Source: Girardinichthys multiradiatus (Eukaryota; Chordata; Actinopteri; Cyprinodontiformes; Goodeidae). Taken from it: a stretch of 64,000 nucleotides of DNA. This document shows positions 63,101 to 64,000 of the stretch, in pieces. Below the pieces are notes generated by a model. The model made no database searches and was not told the origin of the DNA. It saw only the letters and a list, made by a program, of their open reading frames with translations. The position numbers and the translations under genes are program-made. Numbering within the stretch: the first letter of the stretch is position 1; every line of letters starts with the position of its first letter. The DNA lies in the NCBI RefSeq assembly GCF_021462225.1, contig NC_061818.1, positions 19,923,462-19,987,461 on the forward strand, written 5' to 3'.

Positions 63101-64000
63101 TTATTCCTGGTCCTATCCATCCTCGTCATTGCCAAAGAGAACCTCAACATCTTCATCACTGCTACCTCCAGCTCTGCCTCGTCTCCTCTGTCTTTAAACC
63201 GTACAACAATGCTGGTCTCATCATCTTCTTGTACATCTTTCCTTTCATTCTCACTGACACTCTTTTATTACTCAACACGCATGACAATTTTCTCCACCTG
63301 TTCCAACCTGCTTGGATATGTTGCTTCACCACTTTTCCACACTCACCATTGTTCTGGATTGCTGAGGCTAAATAATTAAATGTTCCCTGTTCATTATCTC
63401 TGTTGCCTGTAAGTAAATGTTTTTAGAAATTTAGGAAAATGAATTTTGTTACTTTATAATTGTAGGGGCTTTGTAGGAAATAAAGTGTTAAATGTGTAAC
63501 GTTGCATATGTTTTTCAGTAATTCAGTTTTTAGCATTTTGGTATTTCTTTCCTAAAAGAGGAATTTATAACTTGCCTTCAGTCACCAAAAGCTGGTATTT
63601 GTATCCATGAAGCAGTCTTTGTTCATTTAGTGTTTGTGTACCAATCATTTCAATTGCTGTTTAGATACATCTTAGTTTTTCCATATATCAACAACTGTGT
63701 TTTTTATTTTATTTGAGAAAATAGATTTAGTTTCTTTTGTTTAGTAATTTTAGAAGGTTTTTAGAAAAAAAGGGTTGATATGAACAGTAATGTTAAAGAG
63801 TTGCATTTGTTGTATCTAACAGAGAAACTTGTAACCTACCTTCAATCAGCTCTTTGAGTTTCCTTCTTTGTTTCTGAACTTGATCAAACCTTCTTGAGGC
63901 TCTTTCAGACAAATCTGTCATTTCTTTCCTCAGAGCTTCTCCTTGACGTCTGTCAACAGGACAGTGTCTTCCTCCATTGTTTGTAACCATGGTCTCAATT
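60187..64000 (-). CDS. GIMAP gene 3: multi-AIG1-domain GTPase, partial, C-terminus frameshifted
   Basis: Minus-strand exons: end of Z (64000 or beyond to 63840), Y 62479-61763, X 61058-60925 and 60843-60161. Y has a good P-loop ([12 protein letters not shown]), [16 protein letters not shown] and FTRGDW. X has [17 protein letters not shown] and FTWGDW. Near 60212 two bases present in gene 1 (ccaACAGTACC...) are missing, so the frame ends at a TAG (60189-60187), 26 bases before the exon end. An otherwise good donor follows at 60160. X has about four extra codons (LEKFSFFFGNKK area). No last exon is found to the left. All GTPase boxes in view are intact, so a protein without the usual tail could be made. 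Confidence 0.78.
61080..61740. other. GIMAP gene 3 Y-X intron with unclassified repeat
   Basis: From about 61300 to 61740 a GC-richer, non-coding stretch with CA-rich words (GGCACACACAGTCACAATC) looks like a dispersed repeat, family unknown. The open minus-strand frames here have no recognisable motif. Confidence 0.35.
62489..62503. repeat. (C)15 homopolymer next to a splice acceptor
   Basis: Fifteen C on the plus strand, that is fifteen G on the transcribed (minus) strand, ending 9 bases before the Y-exon acceptor AG of gene 3. Confidence 0.95.
62815..63400 (-). mobile_element. RTE-like LINE, 3' end
   Basis: On the minus strand: MDRTRNKYLRRTAYVRFVGDKVRQARLRW-type residues (in parts, about 63120-63020), then EEDAEEK and a terminus with the sense of CGACCCCTGAAAGG at 62834-62821. 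These match the C-terminal end of RTE-type fish LINEs. It is broken by frameshifts and lies in the Z-Y intron of GIMAP gene 3. Confidence 0.65.
63405..63839. other. GIMAP gene 3 intron, AT-rich, nothing recognised
   Basis: T-rich on the plus strand with no feature I can support. Confidence 0.35.

Overview
The window is nuclear DNA of a teleost fish. The evidence is a split vertebrate gene with GT-AG introns (rfx1), a cluster of multi-domain GIMAP (AIG1-type) GTPase genes of the expanded fish kind, and a typical fish repeat load: DIRS, several Tc1-like families, hAT, L2/CR1- and RTE-like LINEs, and a Ty3/Gypsy remnant. I see no bacterial, viral, tRNA or rRNA content. Layout: 1-3340 is the 3' part of a DIRS-like tyrosine-recombinase retrotransposon ending in a 55-bp inverted repeat. 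3340-6320 holds a LINE 3' tail and a Tc1-like element (copy A) whose transposase is frameshifted. 6492-20423 (+) is the coding part of rfx1 in 17 exons whose phases all join (912 codons plus stop). Its introns carry a three-deep nest of Tc1-like elements and a LINE whose 5' part is inverted. 20424-22950 is probable rfx1 3' UTR and intergenic DNA. 22954-24846 is another Tc1-like element with one premature stop, itself hit by a short hAT element with an 8-bp target duplication. From about 26650 to the right edge, all on the minus strand, lies a GIMAP cluster that has duplicated and decayed repeatedly. Its unit is: tiny first exon, AIG1 domain 'Z', AIG1 domain 'Y', AIG1 domain 'X' in two exons, and a short C-terminal exon. 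Gene 1 (27779-31198) has four independent lesions. Gene 2 (40361-54956) is the only copy in which every exon is usable, but its Y exon contains a 3.0-kb hAT insertion. Gene 3 (60187 to beyond 64000) keeps its visible GTPase domains but has a frameshift at its C-terminus and no last exon nearby. Smaller GIMAP remnants lie at 26655-27060, 32541-33150, 37355-37498 and 56150-56580. The rest is filled by LINE fragments, an intact Tc1-like element (copy C, 52190-53799) and AT-rich DNA. The most interesting observation is the hAT insertion in gene 2. The 8-bp duplicated target (ACAGGTAT on the coding strand) contains AG|GT. One copy supplies a 5' splice site (CAG|GTATGT) and the other a 3' splice site (CTACAG|G). 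Removing 44970-41961 as an intron restores the exon exactly. This is the logic of an introner element, here in a vertebrate immune-type gene. It is inferred from sequence only; transcripts would decide it.
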